Below are positions 6,395 to 14,162 of a DNA stretch of 19,117 nt, in pieces. Origin of the DNA: Chloroflexota bacterium (lineage in GTDB: Bacteria; Chloroflexota; Chloroflexia; JAMDCE01); contig JAMDCE010000457.1 of NCBI GenBank assembly GCA_023489135.1, positions 1 to 19,117 of the forward strand, read 5' to 3'. Both the position numbers and the translations under genes were made by a program. The notes under the pieces are model-generated. The model made no database searches. It saw only the letters and a program-made list of their open reading frames with translations, and was not told where the DNA came from. Every line of letters starts with the position of its first letter. The stretch's first letter is position 1.

Positions 6395-6448
6395 GTGGTG
6401 GACATTTTCTGCAACGACAGCATGACCATTGTTGAGGTGTCGGTATGA
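6395..6448 (+). pseudogene. Orphan 3' end of a mod gene
   Basis: In frame 6395-6448 this reads VVDIFCNDSMTIVEVSV-stop, against VVDIFGNDTMTIVEVSV in the intact mod (6007-6057). The bases agree at 41 of 51 positions by my alignment, most clearly in ATGACCATTGTTGAGGT (6422-6438). The TGA (6446-6448) overlaps the ATG of the next gene as ATGA, the usual coupling of adjacent genes, so an earlier mod gene probably ran directly into the ImmA gene. Confidence 0.85.
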
Positions 6449-7614
6449 CTCAGCCAGTTCCGGTGACTCCGGAGGTTCTGCGATGGGCGCGTGAAACAGC
6501 CGGGCTTTCCTTCGAGGATGTGGCTAGTAAGCTTGCCAGGAAAAGCATTACTGCCGAAACGATCGCAGCCTGGGAAAGAGGCACCGGTTCGCCCAGCTAT
6601 CCGTTGTTGGAAACGCTGGCGCATCTCGTTTATCGGCGCCCATTGGCCGTGTTCTTCTTTCCCAATGTTCCCGACGAGAAGACACCGAAGACGGAGTTTC
6701 GAACGCTTCCGGATACGGTTGCTGACGACCTCCCGCCCAGCGTGATGAAACTCTACCGAAAGGCAAAGCTCTTTCAGATCTACTTGGAGGAGCTTTATGA
6801 GGGCGCAAAACCGGTTGAAGTGCCTCTGCTTGATCAGTTCCAGTTGGACGGAAAGTATCAGGTTGGGTCGGTTACTCAGGAAATCCGAAAGGCGCTCGGA
6901 ATATCAATCGAGGAACAATCCCAGTGGCGACGTGCCGAGACCGCATTCAAGAGATGGCGGGAAGCTTTGGAGGCGAGGGGCGTGTTCGTCTTCAAAGACG
7001 CCTTTAGAGACGATAACTACTCGGGCTTCTGCCTCTTTGCTGAGAACTACCCGATTATCTTTGTCAACAACAGCATGCCAGACTCGCGCCAGGTGTTCAC
7101 ACTCTTTCATGAGTTGGGGCATCTGCTTTTTCATTCAGGGGGGATCGATTTTAGAAGCCGCGAGGCCGCGAACTCCTTCCAGGGGTACTTTCTCGACGTT
7201 GAGGTAACTTGCAACCGCTTTGCAAATGAGTTTTTGGTCCCTGGGCAGGTGCTCGATTCCGTTGGGACGGAGGTCTCGGAGGCACACTTCGACAGACTGG
7301 CGGAATACTTCTCCGTGAGCCGTGAAGTTATTTTGCGCAATTATCTAGACCGCGGGCTCGTTGATGTCGAGTATTATGAACGTATGGCGGCGGAATGGGC
7401 CGAACAAGCCAAAGAGAGGAGGGGTTCGACAGGCGGTGGGGGGAATTATTACTTCAGCTTGCGAACCCATCTCGGCGAAAGATACATCAATCTTGTCTAC
7501 GGACGATACTACAAGAACAAGATTACTGCTGAAAACGTTGCCGAATACCTGAATATTAAGCCAAAAAACCTTCCGAATTTTGAACACGTGGTCATGGAAG
7601 GAGGGAAGCTTTGA
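6445..7614 (+). CDS. XRE-HTH / ImmA-IrrE metallopeptidase, likely antitoxin-regulator
   Basis: 389 residues. Residues about 7-70 are an XRE helix-turn-helix (LRWARETAGLSFEDVASKLA, ITAETIAAWERG). Residues about 165-275 are a COG2856 ImmA/IrrE zinc protease with FHELGHLLFH (His222, Glu223, His226) and a following VEVTCNRFANEFLVP, whose Glu253 is a likely third ligand. Such proteins bind DNA and, in the ImmA and IrrE models, cleave a partner repressor. The C-terminal 75 residues (NYYFSLRTHLGERYINLVYG) are a commonly attached extension. Its stop overlaps the TTG start of the next, PIN-like gene (TTGA), so the two are coupled and probably form a toxin-antitoxin pair. It is AT-richer than mod and res, especially in the last third. 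Confidence 0.85.
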   Translation: MTQPVPVTPEVLRWARETAGLSFEDVASKLARKSITAETIAAWERGTGSPSYPLLETLAHLVYRRPLAVFFFPNVPDEKTPKTEFRTLPDTVADDLPPSVMKLYRKAKLFQIYLEELYEGAKPVEVPLLDQFQLDGKYQVGSVTQEIRKALGISIEEQSQWRRAETAFKRWREALEARGVFVFKDAFRDDNYSGFCLFAENYPIIFVNNSMPDSRQVFTLFHELGHLLFHSGGIDFRSREAANSFQGYFLDVEVTCNRFANEFLVPGQVLDSVGTEVSEAHFDRLAEYFSVSREVILRNYLDRGLVDVEYYERMAAEWAEQAKERRGSTGGGGNYYFSLRTHLGERYINLVYGRYYKNKITAENVAEYLNIKPKNLPNFEHVVMEGGKL

Positions 7615-8084
7615 TCTACGTATTCGACACAAACTCGTTATCAAATGTCCTCAACCATTATTATTGCCACAGGTTTCCCTCTTTCTGGGAAAAGCTCGAC
7701 GACGCCATTCGGGACGGTTGGGTCATCTCCGTGCGCGAAAGCAAGTTCGAGCTTGAGGACAGATTCAGTGATGAGGCACTCGAGCGATTGGTCAAGCACA
7801 ACTCAGGTTTCTTTACCGAACCCACGACCGAAGAACTGGCCTTCATTAGGCAGATTTATTCCGAATCTCATTTTCAACAGAACTTGGAGCGGAAGAAACT
7901 GACGGGAGGCGGCTATTTAGCCGATCCGTTCCTCATCGCGAAGGCACGAGCTGTGAAGGGTGTCGTTGTGACCGAGGAAGACTTGAGGGAGCACGCCGCC
8001 AAAATTCCCAATATCTGCAAGCACTTTGGTATTGGATGTGTCAGTTTGGAAGGCTTCTTGTTAACCGAAGATTGGAAATTCTGA
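7611..8084 (+). CDS. DUF4411 PIN-like domain protein, probable RNase toxin
   Basis: 157 residues starting at TTG 7611, which overlaps the previous stop; GGAGGG six bases upstream supports this start. The fold is PIN-like: IYVFDTNSLS (Asp6), ISVRESKFELED (Glu43 or Glu47), GGYLADPFLIAKARAVKG (Asp105), VVVTEED and IPNICKHFGI. These acidic positions would hold the metal for RNA cleavage. The arrangement with an upstream XRE-ImmA gene is recurrent in bacteria and is read as toxin-antitoxin. Four hand-counted 60-base lines show the contrast: 23 of 60 G+C at 7501-7560 and at 7621-7680, against 43 of 60 in mod (4921-4980) and 41 of 60 in res (8221-8280). Confidence 0.8.
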   Translation: MIYVFDTNSLSNVLNHYYCHRFPSFWEKLDDAIRDGWVISVRESKFELEDRFSDEALERLVKHNSGFFTEPTTEELAFIRQIYSESHFQQNLERKKLTGGGYLADPFLIAKARAVKGVVVTEEDLREHAAKIPNICKHFGIGCVSLEGFLLTEDWKF

Positions 8085-8093
8085 GGCAACATC

Positions 8094-10784
8094 ATGGCCC
8101 TTCACCCCAGGTTCCCTGAATCGCCCTGCGCCATTATTGACCCGGCTCTCCGCTGGTTTCCGGCCGATGAAGCCCTGCGTGAGACCAGCATGGACAAACT
8201 GATGCCGCCGCTGGTGTCGCAACTGCGCCGCAAGGTGAAGGAATGGCGGGACAGCGGCTACGCCGGCGCGACGGACACCAGCCGCAGCCTGCTCAACTGG
8301 TGGTTTAACACTGCCCACCTCTTGCCCCAAGCCGATGGCACGCTGGCTGAGTTCGAGTATTACTTTGCCCAGCGTGAGGCGCTGGAGACGATCACATACC
8401 TGTATGATGCGGTGGGGGTGCAGGACAAGTACGACCTGATGCGCTTTGACAGTTCCGGGGCGGTCTCCACCGGCATGTTTGACGAGAGTTGGCGGCGCTT
8501 CGTGGTGAAGATGGCGACCGGCTCCGGCAAAACCAAGGTGCTGAGCCTGGCGCTGGCCTGGAGCTTTTATCACAAGCTGTACGAGCCGGAGTCGGAACTG
8601 GCGCGCAATTTTCTGGTGATCGCCCCCAACATCATCGTGCTGGACCGCATCTACAGAGACTTCAGCGGCTTGCGTATCTTCTTTGAAGACCCGGTATTGC
8701 CTGATAACGGCGTGGACGGGCGCAATTGGCGCGACGATTTTCAACTGACCCTGCACCGGCAGGACGAGGTGCGCATCACCCGCCCCACCGGCAACATCTT
8801 CCTGACGAACATTCACCGCGTCTACGCTGGGGACGACATCCCCGCCTCGCCCGATGATGAAGACACGCGGGATTATTTCCTGGGCAAGCATCCCACTGGC
8901 GCAACCACCGACTCCAAAGTGGATTTGGGCATGATCGTGCGCGACATTGACGAATTGATGGTGCTCAACGACGAGGCGCACCACATTCACGACCCGCGCA
9001 TGGCCTGGTTCAAATCCATCGAAGATATTCATAACCGTCTGAAGCAAAAAGGGGCCGCGCTCTCTCTGCAAGTGGACGTGACCGCCACGCCCAAGCACAA
9101 CAATGGAGCAATCTTCGTACAGACCGTCGCCGATTACCCGCTCGTGGAAGCTATCTCGCAAAACGTGGTCAAGCATCCCGTCCTGCCCGATGCCGCCAGC
9201 CGCGCCAAGCTGGTGGAACGCCAGAGCGCAAAGTACACCGAAAAATACGCCGACTACATTCACCTGGGCGTGATCGAGTGGCGAAAGGCGTATGCCGAGC
9301 ACGAAAAGCTGGGCAAGAAAGCTATCCTGTTTGTGATGACCGACGACACCAAGAACTGCGACGACGTGGCCGATTACCTCGAAGGCAACTATTCCGATCT
9401 GAAAGACGCGGTGCTAGTCATTCACACCAAGAACAACGGCGAGATCTCCGAATCAACTTCGGGAAAAGCCAAAGAGGAAATGGATTTGCTGCGCGAGCAA
9501 GCCAACGCGATAGACAGCCTGGACAGCCCCTATAAGGCGATCATCTCGGTGATGGTGCTCAAAGAGGGCTGGGACGTGCGCAACGTCACCACGATTGTGG
9601 GGCTGCGCGCCTATGCTGCCCAGAGCAACATCCTGCCCGAGCAGACCCTGGGGCGCGGCTTGCGTAAGATGTACCCTGGCGGCGTGGAAGAATACGTCAG
9701 TGTGGTCGGCACGAATGCCTTTATGGATTTCGTGGAATCCATCCAGGCCGAGGGCGTGGTGCTGGAGCGCAAGCCGATGGGGCCAGGCACGGAGGCTAAG
9801 ACTCCCTTGGTTGTGGAAGTTGACAAAGAAAACGTCAAAAAAGACATCGACGCGCTGGATATTGAAATACCGGTGCTGACGCCGCGCGTCTACCGGGAAT
9901 ATAAGAACCTGGGCGATCTGAAGGTGGACGCGCTGGGGCATCAGCGTGTGTCATACTTGCAGTTCAGCCAAGAAGAACAGCGGGAGATCATCTTCAAGGA
10001 CATCATCACCGGCGAGGTGACGCATACCACCCTTCTCGATACGGCCGGCATTGCCGATTATCGCAGCGTCATCGGCTACTTCGCGCAGACCATCATGAAG
10101 GATCTGCGCCTGGTGAGCGGCTATGACGTATTGTATGGCAAGGTCAAAGCGTTTGTGCAAGAGCAGTTGTTTGACCGCCCGGTGGAACTGGAAACCCCCA
10201 ACACCCTGCGCAACCTGTCCGAACTGGCGGCTACCAAGACCCTGATCGAGACATTCAAGAAGGCAATCAACGCTTTGACCATCCAGGACAAGGGGAATGC
10301 CGAGATTCGAGACAGCATCAAGCTGCGCCAAACCCGTCCTTTTGTGGCGAACGAGCAGGGGTATCTAATCCCGAAAAAGAGTGTATTCAACAAAATCATC
10401 GGGGACCGCCGTTTTGAGCTGCGGTTTGCCCGCTTCCTGGAAGACTGCGATGACGTGATCTCTTATGGCAAGAACTACCTGGCGGTCCACTTCAAGCTGG
10501 ATTACGTGAATGCAGACGGCGACATTTCCAACTATTACCCAGACTTTTTGGTCAAGTTATCGGCCAAAAGTATCTATGTGGTCGAAACCAAAGGGCTGGA
10601 GGACCTCGACGTGCCTCTGAAGATGCGGCGACTGCGGCAATGGTGCAGAGACGTCAATCAGGTCCAAACGCAGGTTAGGTACGATTTTGTCTACGTGGAT
10701 GAGGAGAGCTTCGACAAATACAAGCCTGATTCATTCCGGCAGTTGATCGATGGCTTTCGGGATTACAAGGATGGAACTGAATAA
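8094..10784 (+). CDS. res: Type III-like restriction subunit (Res): helicase-nuclease
   Basis: 896 residues; ATP-dependent restriction subunit working with Mod. It has superfamily 2 helicase motifs: Walker A MATGSGKTK (residues 140-148), LNDEAHHIHD with the DEAH box at 293-296, VDVTATPK (TATP 330-333), VLKEGWDVRNVTTIVGLR and the motif VI segment LPEQTLGRGLRKM. The C-terminus is a PD-(D/E)xK nuclease: YYPDFLV (Asp817), then VVETKG (Glu831, Lys833). All key residues are present, so it looks functional. ATG 8094 has GAGG eight bases upstream, ten bases after the PIN gene stop. GC content is back to that of mod, which indicates mod and res share a history and the intervening block does not. Confidence 0.9.
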   Translation: MALHPRFPESPCAIIDPALRWFPADEALRETSMDKLMPPLVSQLRRKVKEWRDSGYAGATDTSRSLLNWWFNTAHLLPQADGTLAEFEYYFAQREALETITYLYDAVGVQDKYDLMRFDSSGAVSTGMFDESWRRFVVKMATGSGKTKVLSLALAWSFYHKLYEPESELARNFLVIAPNIIVLDRIYRDFSGLRIFFEDPVLPDNGVDGRNWRDDFQLTLHRQDEVRITRPTGNIFLTNIHRVYAGDDIPASPDDEDTRDYFLGKHPTGATTDSKVDLGMIVRDIDELMVLNDEAHHIHDPRMAWFKSIEDIHNRLKQKGAALSLQVDVTATPKHNNGAIFVQTVADYPLVEAISQNVVKHPVLPDAASRAKLVERQSAKYTEKYADYIHLGVIEWRKAYAEHEKLGKKAILFVMTDDTKNCDDVADYLEGNYSDLKDAVLVIHTKNNGEISESTSGKAKEEMDLLREQANAIDSLDSPYKAIISVMVLKEGWDVRNVTTIVGLRAYAAQSNILPEQTLGRGLRKMYPGGVEEYVSVVGTNAFMDFVESIQAEGVVLERKPMGPGTEAKTPLVVEVDKENVKKDIDALDIEIPVLTPRVYREYKNLGDLKVDALGHQRVSYLQFSQEEQREIIFKDIITGEVTHTTLLDTAGIADYRSVIGYFAQTIMKDLRLVSGYDVLYGKVKAFVQEQLFDRPVELETPNTLRNLSELAATKTLIETFKKAINALTIQDKGNAEIRDSIKLRQTRPFVANEQGYLIPKKSVFNKIIGDRRFELRFARFLEDCDDVISYGKNYLAVHFKLDYVNADGDISNYYPDFLVKLSAKSIYVVETKGLEDLDVPLKMRRLRQWCRDVNQVQTQVRYDFVYVDEESFDKYKPDSFRQLIDGFRDYKDGTE

Positions 10785-11082
10785 TCACTTCGGACAGTGT
10801 GCACGGCGAGGACGGCGCGAATAGATGCACCGCCGAAGCGATCCTCTTTGGTTAATAGTATCGGAAAGGCACTCTCGCACCATCCCTTTCTCGCTTGGGA
10901 GCTGGGATGAGCTAGATGTCCGTGAGATTCGACAAACCTACACCGCCATTGCAGGCTAATATGACCATGATGTTTCCCCATTAGAGCCTGGAAACTATAC
11001 AATCTCATTGTCATATTTTCGGCTTTCCAGCTCGGGAACTTCCGAAAATCATCGTTCAGTGAAGCTAGGTGACTCCCTTTCA
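10785..11082. other. Convergent spacer after res
   Basis: No gene is supported here. The open frame on the minus strand (10763-11083) has a weak TTG start and no recognisable domain. The clearest structure is an inverted repeat ATTTTCGG (11015-11022) with CCGAAAAT (11042-11049) around a 19-base loop, which could be a weak terminator or protein site. The spacer separates the rightward restriction operon from the leftward VapC operon. Confidence 0.45.
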
Positions 11083-11253
11083 ATGCCCGTCGTGCTTATG
11101 CCGTTTCTTCTCCATCACGTCCCTGATGGCTTTCCTCAGGTGATCCTAATCTTCCTCGGTGAGGTCCCTCCGGGGCATACCAGGGACTAACTCAGCATGG
11201 ACATGGCTCAAGACGTCGTAGTCTTCCTTCGAAGGTTTCTTAGGCACGTTCAT
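11080..11253 (-). pseudogene. Small ORF interrupted by an in-frame amber codon
   Basis: On the minus strand ATG (11251-11253) with AAAGGA five bases upstream opens a frame starting MNVPKKPSKEDYDVLSHVHA. It reaches TAG (11146-11148) after 35 codons, following DLTEED, then continues for 21 more codons (DHLRKAIRDVMEKKRHKHDG) to TGA (11080-11082). Both halves share charged, helical character, so an original 57-residue protein with one nonsense change (for example TGG to TAG) is likely. It lies 57 bases after the vapC stop on the same strand. I do not recognise the family. The 35-residue product alone could also be the real gene. Confidence 0.45.
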
Positions 11254-11310
11254 GGATTTCCTTTCTTCCAAGAACGTGGAGAAGAAATACCGACCGACAG
11301 CAACGCAAGG

Positions 11311-11730
11311 TTAGTTATTTGGCTCTGAGATAATACTGAGCCCGTCAACTCCGGCGAAATGCCTGCCGTTATTGGTTACGAGGGGGATTTGGTGAAGTAA
11401 GGCCGTTGCCGCAACCCAGGCGTCAGAGGGGCCAATTGGCTGTCCATTTCTAGAGGCACAACACATCACTTGGGCCCACTTGATGCACAGTGAACGATCA
11501 AAAGGAAAAACCACGAAGCTTCGTAAGCGTTCCTCTAGCCCGGCACGTCGTACCTCTCCCCAATTGCGCTCTTCAGCCCAACGGTAAAGCTCAGCGACAG
11601 TCATAAATGAGACAACTAATAGCTTGTTTTCCAAATGAGGACGGTAGAGATTGGCGCGGGTATCGCGCCTGAAGAGATAGGAAACGACATCAGTATCGAC
11701 CACGGCGCTCGTGGGAAAGAGCCCACTCAT
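11311..11730 (-). CDS. vapC: VapC-family PIN-domain toxin
   Basis: 139 residues with the PIN fold: AVVDTDVVSYLF (Asp12, Asp14), VSFMTVAELYRWA (Glu47), GPSDAWVAATALL (Asp103) and PLVTNNGRHFAGVDGLSII. Asp12, Glu47 and Asp103 are the expected metal ligands; the fourth position often held by Asp reads Asn in VTNNG, which is common in the family. It would cleave RNA when free of antitoxin. Its ATG overlaps the stop of the upstream gene as ATGA, so the 323-residue protein encoded there is the evident partner. Confidence 0.85.
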   Translation of the reverse strand: MSGLFPTSAVVDTDVVSYLFRRDTRANLYRPHLENKLLVVSFMTVAELYRWAEERNWGEVRRAGLEERLRSFVVFPFDRSLCIKWAQVMCCASRNGQPIGPSDAWVAATALLHQIPLVTNNGRHFAGVDGLSIISEPNN

Positions 11731-12698
11731 TCATCTTCCTCAAGGCGCCACCTTCGGACTGTGGCGATGAATTCATCAGCGCTCTCCTCTGCTGGCCAAA
11801 AATCTCCCAACAAATCCTCAAAATTGGTTACGGGAGAGACACCTTGCTGCAAAGCTAATTCCTGCAGGTTAGACTGAAGATCGAAAGAAAATAGTGCCGT
11901 TTCTCCTTCCATTCCAGTTTCTAGTTCACGATCCAGCATCTCAATATCTTGGATTCTCAGAACTTGGATATCTCCATCGTTCTCAACCGACTCGCCAGTC
12001 AACCGGACGTAATGAGTGAGGGCAGCGAGGACCGCTTCTTTCTGTGCCTCATCAAACTTGCACGAAATGGATCTACCGACCGCTGGATCAATCCGACACC
12101 GCAGGTTTGTTTCTTTGAAGTCGCCCATTAACAATCGACCTTCAATAATTCGCCGATTCTCAACCGGTTGCTGAATACGCGCTACCACCCGAGAATGTAT
12201 AGCGTGCGTATAAGAAGTCAGCCATTTTCCGCTCGATAGACGTAAGTCGAATGATATCTTCTCGATCCCATGGTCGAAAAGGGTCCCTGCTTCCCTGAGT
12301 GCGAGAAGTACGCCCTTATCGTAGCCTTTTGGAAGTGCTGGATCCGCACCTCCAATCGCTGCAATCCCCTGAACTAAGTGAGTCAGCGCCTTTTCGCCCA
12401 GATCATCAAACATGGAAAGTTGATTCTGCGCCGGCAAGTCACAAGCAAGGGTCAAGCTTCCTCCTCTGATTTCCACCAAATCCAGGGAGCAGCGCCCTCT
12501 GACCTCGGCTGGTTTCCGTCCACGCCTCGAGCTATCACTCTCGTTAAGTAATACTTGCCCTACCCTATCCATAGCCGTCTGCAGTTGACGACAAAACAGA
12601 ACAAGGTCGTGGAGGGCGATGCGGTGCCGGCGAACCGCTGGGCCTTCGAGGTAAATAGTCAGTGGAGCCCGGAGACCAGTATTGGCGTCATCGGTCAT
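11727..12698 (-). CDS. Large unknown protein with a VapB-like antitoxin tail
   Basis: 323 residues. ATG 12698 was chosen for GAGGAGG six bases upstream; the longer open frame to 12869 has no good ribosome site. The last about 30 residues, NFEDLLGDFWPAEESADEFI followed by ATVRRWR, match the C-terminal toxin-binding tail of VapB-type antitoxins (FWPxxES-D-F pattern). The main body (LTIYLEGPAVRRHRIALHDL, GRCSLDLVEIRGGSLTLACD, EGRLLMGDFKETNLRCRIDP, KEAVLAALTHYVRLTGE) is soluble and mixed alpha/beta. I do not recognise it as a named domain, and it is not the usual AbrB, MazE, RHH or Phd DNA-binding domain. Coupled to vapC by ATGA. Antitoxin role is inferred from the tail and the overlap. Confidence 0.75.
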   Translation of the reverse strand: MTDDANTGLRAPLTIYLEGPAVRRHRIALHDLVLFCRQLQTAMDRVGQVLLNESDSSRRGRKPAEVRGRCSLDLVEIRGGSLTLACDLPAQNQLSMFDDLGEKALTHLVQGIAAIGGADPALPKGYDKGVLLALREAGTLFDHGIEKISFDLRLSSGKWLTSYTHAIHSRVVARIQQPVENRRIIEGRLLMGDFKETNLRCRIDPAVGRSISCKFDEAQKEAVLAALTHYVRLTGESVENDGDIQVLRIQDIEMLDRELETGMEGETALFSFDLQSNLQELALQQGVSPVTNFEDLLGDFWPAEESADEFIATVRRWRLEEDE

Positions 12699-12770
12699 GA
12701 AGAACCTCCTCTCACACACCTGGGCTGCGGTCAACAACCGCTCCACCTGGCCTTGAGGTCGTTTCACCCA

Positions 12771-12776
12771 ATTATA
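12771..12776 (-). promoter_or_regulatory. Candidate -10 box for the antitoxin-vapC operon
   Basis: A perfect TATAAT on the minus strand, about 73 bases upstream of the 323-residue protein start and in the 160-base gap after the preceding gene. No convincing -35 lies 16-18 bases further upstream, so this may be chance or an activator-dependent promoter. Confidence 0.3.
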
Positions 12777-12858
12777 ACGCAATTCAAGTACTTTTGTTCG
12801 ATGAGTTCGAGGTCGGTTCTTCAACACATTCGAAGTAGCAACAACGAATGTTTGCCGG

Positions 12859-13149
12859 TCACTTATCAAGCGCCGTCCGGATGTCTTTCAGTAACTGCAT
12901 ATTGTTCGCGACAATCGCTTCGGCAAGTCCTGCTTCGAGAAGTTCCCCAACAACCTCTTCGATCTTGCGGCGCTCGGCCTCCTCTCTACGGCGCTCTGCT
13001 TCCGGGCTGTTGTCCTTCGGGTCCATAAGCCAAACGGGTCCGCGCCGAAGTCGAGGTGCCCGTATTATGTCTCTGAGCTGAGTGAACGTCAGACCTATAG
13101 TCTCCTCGTCGTCCTGACCCTGAACTTTCTCTTCTAGTTGATCGTCCAT
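12859..13149 (-). CDS. Unknown 96-residue acidic/coiled-coil protein
   Basis: ATG 13149 is preceded eight bases upstream by GGAGGAG, a strong ribosome site, so I treat the gene as real. Residues 1-17 are very acidic (MDDQLEEKVQGQDDEETIG); 20-42 hold LTFTQLRDIIRAPRLRRGPV; 48-70 are a charged Glu/Arg helix likely to form a coiled coil; and the end (LLEAGLAEAIVANNMQLLKD) is another helix. No membrane or catalytic motif is seen. It sits between the 87-residue gene and the 323-residue gene on the same strand. Function unknown. Confidence 0.6.
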   Translation of the reverse strand: MDDQLEEKVQGQDDEETIGLTFTQLRDIIRAPRLRRGPVWLMDPKDNSPEAERRREEAERRKIEEVVGELLEAGLAEAIVANNMQLLKDIRTALDK

Positions 13150-13225
13150 TTCTTGTCTCCTCCCGGCTTGTTGCGGATGATTATCGGGAAACCCTTGTTT
13201 TCTACCGTGGTCCAATTATCTCGAA

Positions 13226-13489
13226 TTAGCTTAGTGAACTTGTCTCGTGCGAGAACAACACTGTTACGGGGACAGGAAACGCAAAGCCGTCCATAAGTCT
13301 GCGCTGAAGTTCCTGCAACGGATTTGTTTCATCTGCAGGGGTAATTGACTCCCCGCCGAAACTAAACGATCTGACTTTCCAGTTGTACTTTCTGGCCTCC
13401 TCATGCTCTCGTATGGCCAGGTGGCCGTCGGGGTACACGCCAGGATACTCAAGTAAATCAGCTTGCTTGTACCATTCCCCACTCGTCAT
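13226..13489 (-). CDS. Unknown 87-residue protein
   Basis: ATG 13489 has GGGAGGG eight bases upstream, which supports expression. The protein begins MTSGEWYKQADLLEYPGVYP, continues DGHLAIREHEEARKYNWKV and ends with a hydrophobic stretch PVPVTVLFS. I recognise no domain. It is first in the leftward run that includes the 96-residue gene, the antitoxin-like gene and vapC, with a 76-base gap to the next. Whether it belongs functionally with vapC is unknown. Confidence 0.5.
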   Translation of the reverse strand: MTSGEWYKQADLLEYPGVYPDGHLAIREHEEARKYNWKVRSFSFGGESITPADETNPLQELQRRLMDGFAFPVPVTVLFSHETSSLS

Positions 13490-13637
13490 TGCAGTTACCC
13501 TCCCTCTCTAAACTTAGGCTCAGTCCGTCTCTTTCCTGTCTCGTATGCCCTTTGACTTTTCCAGCACCTTCCCTGATCTGCGCAAGTCCGCCTCTCCTTG
13601 ATCGAATGGACAAAGTAGCTTGGCCTCCTAAATCTGG

Positions 13638-13814
13638 CTATTTCAAGTGGTCTCCCCTCCTAAGCCTGTCCAGCTTCTCCTGAATTCTCTCCCTGGCCTC
13701 AGTCGTCTTGTCGTTATCGACAGCCACGCTTACGAGCCGACCTCGACCGAACTCCACCTGAAGCCACTGTCTCTCCTTGGCGCCGCTGGGCAAGTCTCTC
13801 CGAGGCACGTTCAC
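13638..13814 (-). pseudogene. DUF3006-like protein, probably N-terminally degraded
   Basis: From GTG 13814 the minus strand encodes 58 residues: VNVPRRDLPSGAKERQWLQV, EFGRGRLVSVAVDNDK, then a charged helix ARERIQEKLDRLRRGDHLK. This matches the DUF3006 pattern (VPR-LP-GAKEG-WL, then a Lys/Arg helix). Codons upstream of the GTG stay open to about 13930 and read SLAVTAFCYASGETEPR, resembling the missing first strands, but contain no ATG, GTG or TTG start. Either the start was lost or a short form is made. A 9-3-9 palindrome (13851-13871) lies in that upstream part. Homology is recalled by pattern only. Confidence 0.5.
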
Positions 13815-14162
13815 GCGGGGTTCCGTCTCCCCAGAAGCGTAACAGAAGGCTGTGACAGCTAGGCTGTCACAACTGCCGAGAACTCGCTCAATATTGTGTA
13901 GACCCGGTATGAATTGGTCCCTTGCGATGGCGCGTTAGTGGGACGTAAAGAAGGAATAGCGCCCAAGAAGTCAGCCCGTAGTGGCAAGTCTATAATAGCA
14001 AGCGTGTCAATTAATATTATGCGCGTTGGGCCGTATAAGTCAATGGGAGGCGTTTCACCTTAATCCGTGAGTCCAAGATCAAAGCGCTGACCGGCAGGGT
14101 GACGATCTGAGAGCGAATCCACGGATTAAGGTTTCACTTCACACAGGTCTTCGACGAACGGC
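13815..14162. other. Spacer with two inverted repeats
   Basis: No start-coded gene is supported. Two structures stand out: the palindrome TGTGACAGC, TAG, GCTGTCACA (13851-13871), and 12-bp perfect arms CCTTAATCCGTG (14058-14069) and CACGGATTAAGG (14120-14131) about 50 bases apart, ending 32 bases from the kinase stop codon. An AT-rich stretch CAATTAATATTATG lies near 14010-14023. Confidence 0.5.

Noticed and set aside
8061..9302. 413-codon open frame on the minus strand across the PIN gene end and res
   Set aside because: It overlaps conserved helicase motifs on the other strand and has no recognisable domain.
10763..11083. 106-codon minus-strand frame after res
   Set aside because: Weak TTG start, no domain, and it overlaps the res stop; treated as spacer.
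13458..13622. TTG-started minus-strand frame of about 54 codons preceded by AGGAGG
   Set aside because: The ribosome site is good but the frame runs over the start of the 87-residue gene and has a low-complexity Arg/Gly sequence; not enough support.
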